This document shows positions 34,367 through 35,972 of a DNA stretch of 35,972 nt, piece by piece. Positions within the stretch are counted from its first letter, which is position 1. Each line of letters opens with the position of its first letter. Both the position numbers and the translations under genes were made by a program. The notes under the pieces were generated by a model that saw nothing but the letters and a program-made list of their open reading frames with translations, had not been told where the DNA came from and did not search any database. Source of the DNA: Deltaproteobacteria bacterium (GTDB taxonomy: Bacteria > Desulfobacterota > Binatia > Binatales > Binataceae); contig PLDK01000028.1 of assembly GCA_003135135.1 (NCBI GenBank), forward strand, positions 1 through 35,972. Direction: 5' to 3'.

Positions 34367-34554
34367 CACCACCGACCTAATGCCGGCGAGGGCTCGCTCT
34401 TTTGCCTCGCCGGTTCTATCACGGGAGGTAGATATGCCGCGGCTACCGCTAAGTGGGGGTGCCGCAATCGTACGCCTTTACCTCCTTAAACGTGCCACTG
34501 GCTCACGCCCGCCGAACGCTCATTCCAAAATCCCCGTTTCCCCCAGGGAGGAGC

Positions 34555-35829
34555 TCACCAACTCGAAATTTGATACACCAAGTCTACGAGGCCGGCGTTC
34601 AATTCTCTCAGTCGGGCGATCGCGCCGTCGACGTTCAGCAGATATTCGTTCTGAATGAAATCCTCCATTCCGGCTCCTTCTCTCTCGATGTTCTCAATGA
34701 CGCCATTAAGCTCAGAAGTGAAGCGATCACCTCGCACGAAAATGAAAAGCGAAACCAAAATTAGTGTCAACAATATGGCGAGAAAATACTCGACCATTGC
34801 TATAGATTCGGAAATTGGAGTCAGGGCAGTAACTTCTCGAATACCACCGAACAAGAACGTCTTAAAGCTATAATAAAAGAAAATGAAAAATGTCGGTCGT
34901 CCGATCACGCTGAACGACTTGGGGTCTATCTTATAGAGTGCACAATTGATTGCTGCAAACCCGATGGCGGTCAATATTAGTATCATTAACAGGCTAAGTA
35001 CGTACGAGATCAGATTCAACTGGCTACTTTGAAAGTCTCGCAACTTCTTCGACGTGAATAGACAAGCACGATTAAATAAAACGAACATTTGAAGATTTGT
35101 AAGCCAAACTTGCTGCTGAGGGACCGGTAACTGTTCGTATGATAACTGCTTTGTGTCCTCGTTCCGAACAAAGTTCTTTTTGAAGAAAGTATTGACGCCG
35201 GCGAATATCGTTCTGTAAGAAAGAAAAACGCTTGACGGACGAAAAATCATTGAGAAGCGGTGAATATACAGAAGGCCAAGGATTAGGAACATTAAGGTCA
35301 TCGCAGGCCAGAGCAGTTGGACGTCTGAGCTCTTGACGGCGACCACGAATGAGATAAGGAAAACTGAAAAAGTGATGAAGTTGAATCGGAGAGAGGTAGA
35401 GAAGGAGAGCACCGCGTTGATTGTTGCGAAAGTCAATATCCAACTACGCCTTTTCAAGAGAAATTTGGGTAGATACCACAACGCTAGCAAGACTGGATAT
35501 AAAACAATGAATGCAAGCCAAAGGAGTATGGTGTTTGGTTTTGTCAGCAGCCAGATTGCTGCGATTGCTCCAATGACAAACAGAAACTTGTAGTCAAGGA
35601 GCCAGGCGTAGTTAGGAAAAAATCTGTCTGCGACGAACTGGTCTATGTCAAATGCGAGTAATTTTACAAAAGCATATGTCCATAAAGTAATGGCTAAGGC
35701 GTGCCCCATTATCCCCGCGAAGCGTTTTGCAGCGGTGGGCGTAGGAGCCACGGCTGCGGGCGAGGCGCCGAGGCCGCCTATCGTCGGTTGAGGGGGAGAC
35801 CCGATAGGACCGGGGACATTCGTGCTCAT
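34555..35829 (-). CDS. multi-pass membrane protein with channel-like pore segment, unknown
   Basis: A 424-residue protein. A Pro/Gly/Ala-rich cytoplasmic leader (1-35) is followed by about six hydrophobic helices between 44 and 190, a soluble stretch (about 195-265), a helix at 273-296, a semi-hydrophobic segment FFIFFYYSFKTFLFGGIREVT in register at 314-334, and a final helix at 343-365. The tail (370-418) is charged and helical. The helix-segment-helix unit looks like the pore module of potassium channels (Ion_trans_2), but the filter would be FLFGG instead of TVGYG. I do not recognise the family. The start is the ATG at 35829; the frame upstream runs through a repeat. The gene is AT-rich compared with its surroundings and flanked by repeats, which suggests transfer. 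Confidence 0.7.
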   Translation of the reverse strand: MSTNVPGPIGSPPQPTIGGLGASPAAVAPTPTAAKRFAGIMGHALAITLWTYAFVKLLAFDIDQFVADRFFPNYAWLLDYKFLFVIGAIAAIWLLTKPNTILLWLAFIVLYPVLLALWYLPKFLLKRRSWILTFATINAVLSFSTSLRFNFITFSVFLISFVVAVKSSDVQLLWPAMTLMFLILGLLYIHRFSMIFRPSSVFLSYRTIFAGVNTFFKKNFVRNEDTKQLSYEQLPVPQQQVWLTNLQMFVLFNRACLFTSKKLRDFQSSQLNLISYVLSLLMILILTAIGFAAINCALYKIDPKSFSVIGRPTFFIFFYYSFKTFLFGGIREVTALTPISESIAMVEYFLAILLTLILVSLFIFVRGDRFTSELNGVIENIEREGAGMEDFIQNEYLLNVDGAIARLRELNAGLVDLVYQISSW

Positions 35830-35865
35830 GTGCTCTTTTAGCTGATCCCGGGCGAGCTTTGAAGT

Positions 35866-35924
35866 ACCCTCGCAGGGCGAGGCTAAGAAAAAGAGCCGGG
35901 TCCCTCGGCTGCGCTCGGGATGAC
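35866..35924 (-). repeat. TCATCCTGAGCG-type dispersed repeat, right copy
   Basis: On the minus strand it reads GTCATCCCGAGCGCAGCCGA, then GGGACCCGG, a CTTTTTC run and GCGAGGGT, parallel to the left copy at 34277-34332. The two face each other across the membrane-protein gene. Confidence 0.65.
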
Positions 35925-35972
35925 ACAAGAGAATGAATTGTTGCTGAGGCCGTGGCCTGCTCCCCAATTTCC

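Larger units (their letters stand above)
34174..34554. other. 381-bp gap of dispersed repeats
   Basis: No gene is visible. In order it holds the terminator hairpin, the palindromic element copy B (34209-34237), a TCATCCTGAGCG repeat (34277-34332), and a degenerate copy of the 5-6 kb REP-like hairpin on the minus strand (34341-34366). A longer inverted pair, CCGGCGAGG and CCTCGCCGG, follows between about 34382 and 34412. Confidence 0.6.

Noticed and set aside
34380-34764. Small plus-strand frames in the repeat gap
   Set aside because: They run through repeats and then antisense to the membrane-protein gene; no domain or good start is seen.

Overview
This is a GC-rich window from a Gram-negative bacterium. 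Lipopolysaccharide genes (kdsB, kdsA, lptC, lptA, hldE) show an outer membrane. The run pyrG-kdsA-lptC-lptA-rpoN-hpf-ptsN-rapZ is the order seen in Proteobacteria and Desulfobacterota. A class I lysyl-tRNA synthetase and a GTGQS-type adenosylhomocysteinase point away from ordinary gamma- and betaproteobacteria. My inference is a deltaproteobacterial, Desulfobacterota or Binatota-like lineage; no rRNA or other marker is present to prove it.

Layout. 0.2-2.1 kb: two divergent flavin-reductase-fold proteins and a family 2 glycosyltransferase. 2.2-5.1 kb: a sigma54-like promoter before an Ala/Lys/His-rich exported peptide, a TPR protein, a D-Ala-D-Ala carboxypeptidase and an overlapping 41-residue basic protein closed by a strong terminator. 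5.1-6.3 kb: palindromic REP-like repeats flanking and entering a DUF559 endonuclease gene. 6.4-15.1 kb: the conserved Kdo/CTP/Lpt/sigma54/PTS block, which lacks kdsC, kdsD, lptB and hprK. 15.1-22.5 kb: a short-chain dehydrogenase, a TVP38-type membrane protein, metK-ahcY of the methyl cycle, HPr, a DHA2 efflux transporter and a DHH phosphoesterase. 22.7-24.7 kb: a zinc-ribbon protein and class I LysRS.

24.7-27.3 kb is an AT-richer insertion and the most interesting locus. One reading frame encodes a caspase-like protease domain, a STAND/NACHT-type NTPase and a C-terminal domain resembling sigma70 region 4. The frame is broken by a single TAA exactly where the Walker A lysine should be. It looks like a defence or programmed-death type effector in which a DNA-binding-like domain takes the place of the usual repeat sensor.

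27.3-34.2 kb returns to host-like genes: hemW, murJ, hldE, another short-chain dehydrogenase and an HpaB/AbfD-family protein lacking the cysteines for an iron-sulfur cluster. 34.2-36.0 kb is accessory again. Several dispersed palindromes lie around an AT-rich gene for a multi-pass membrane protein with a possible channel-like pore segment, bracketed by an inverted pair of a dispersed repeat.

Functionally, the core genes supply Kdo and heptose for LPS, LPS export, peptidoglycan lipid II flipping and trimming, and sigma54/nitrogen-PTS control. The accessory stretches (5.1-6.3, 24.7-27.3 and 34.2-36.0 kb) carry the signs of transfer. No tRNA, rRNA, CRISPR array, insertion sequence transposase or replication origin was found.
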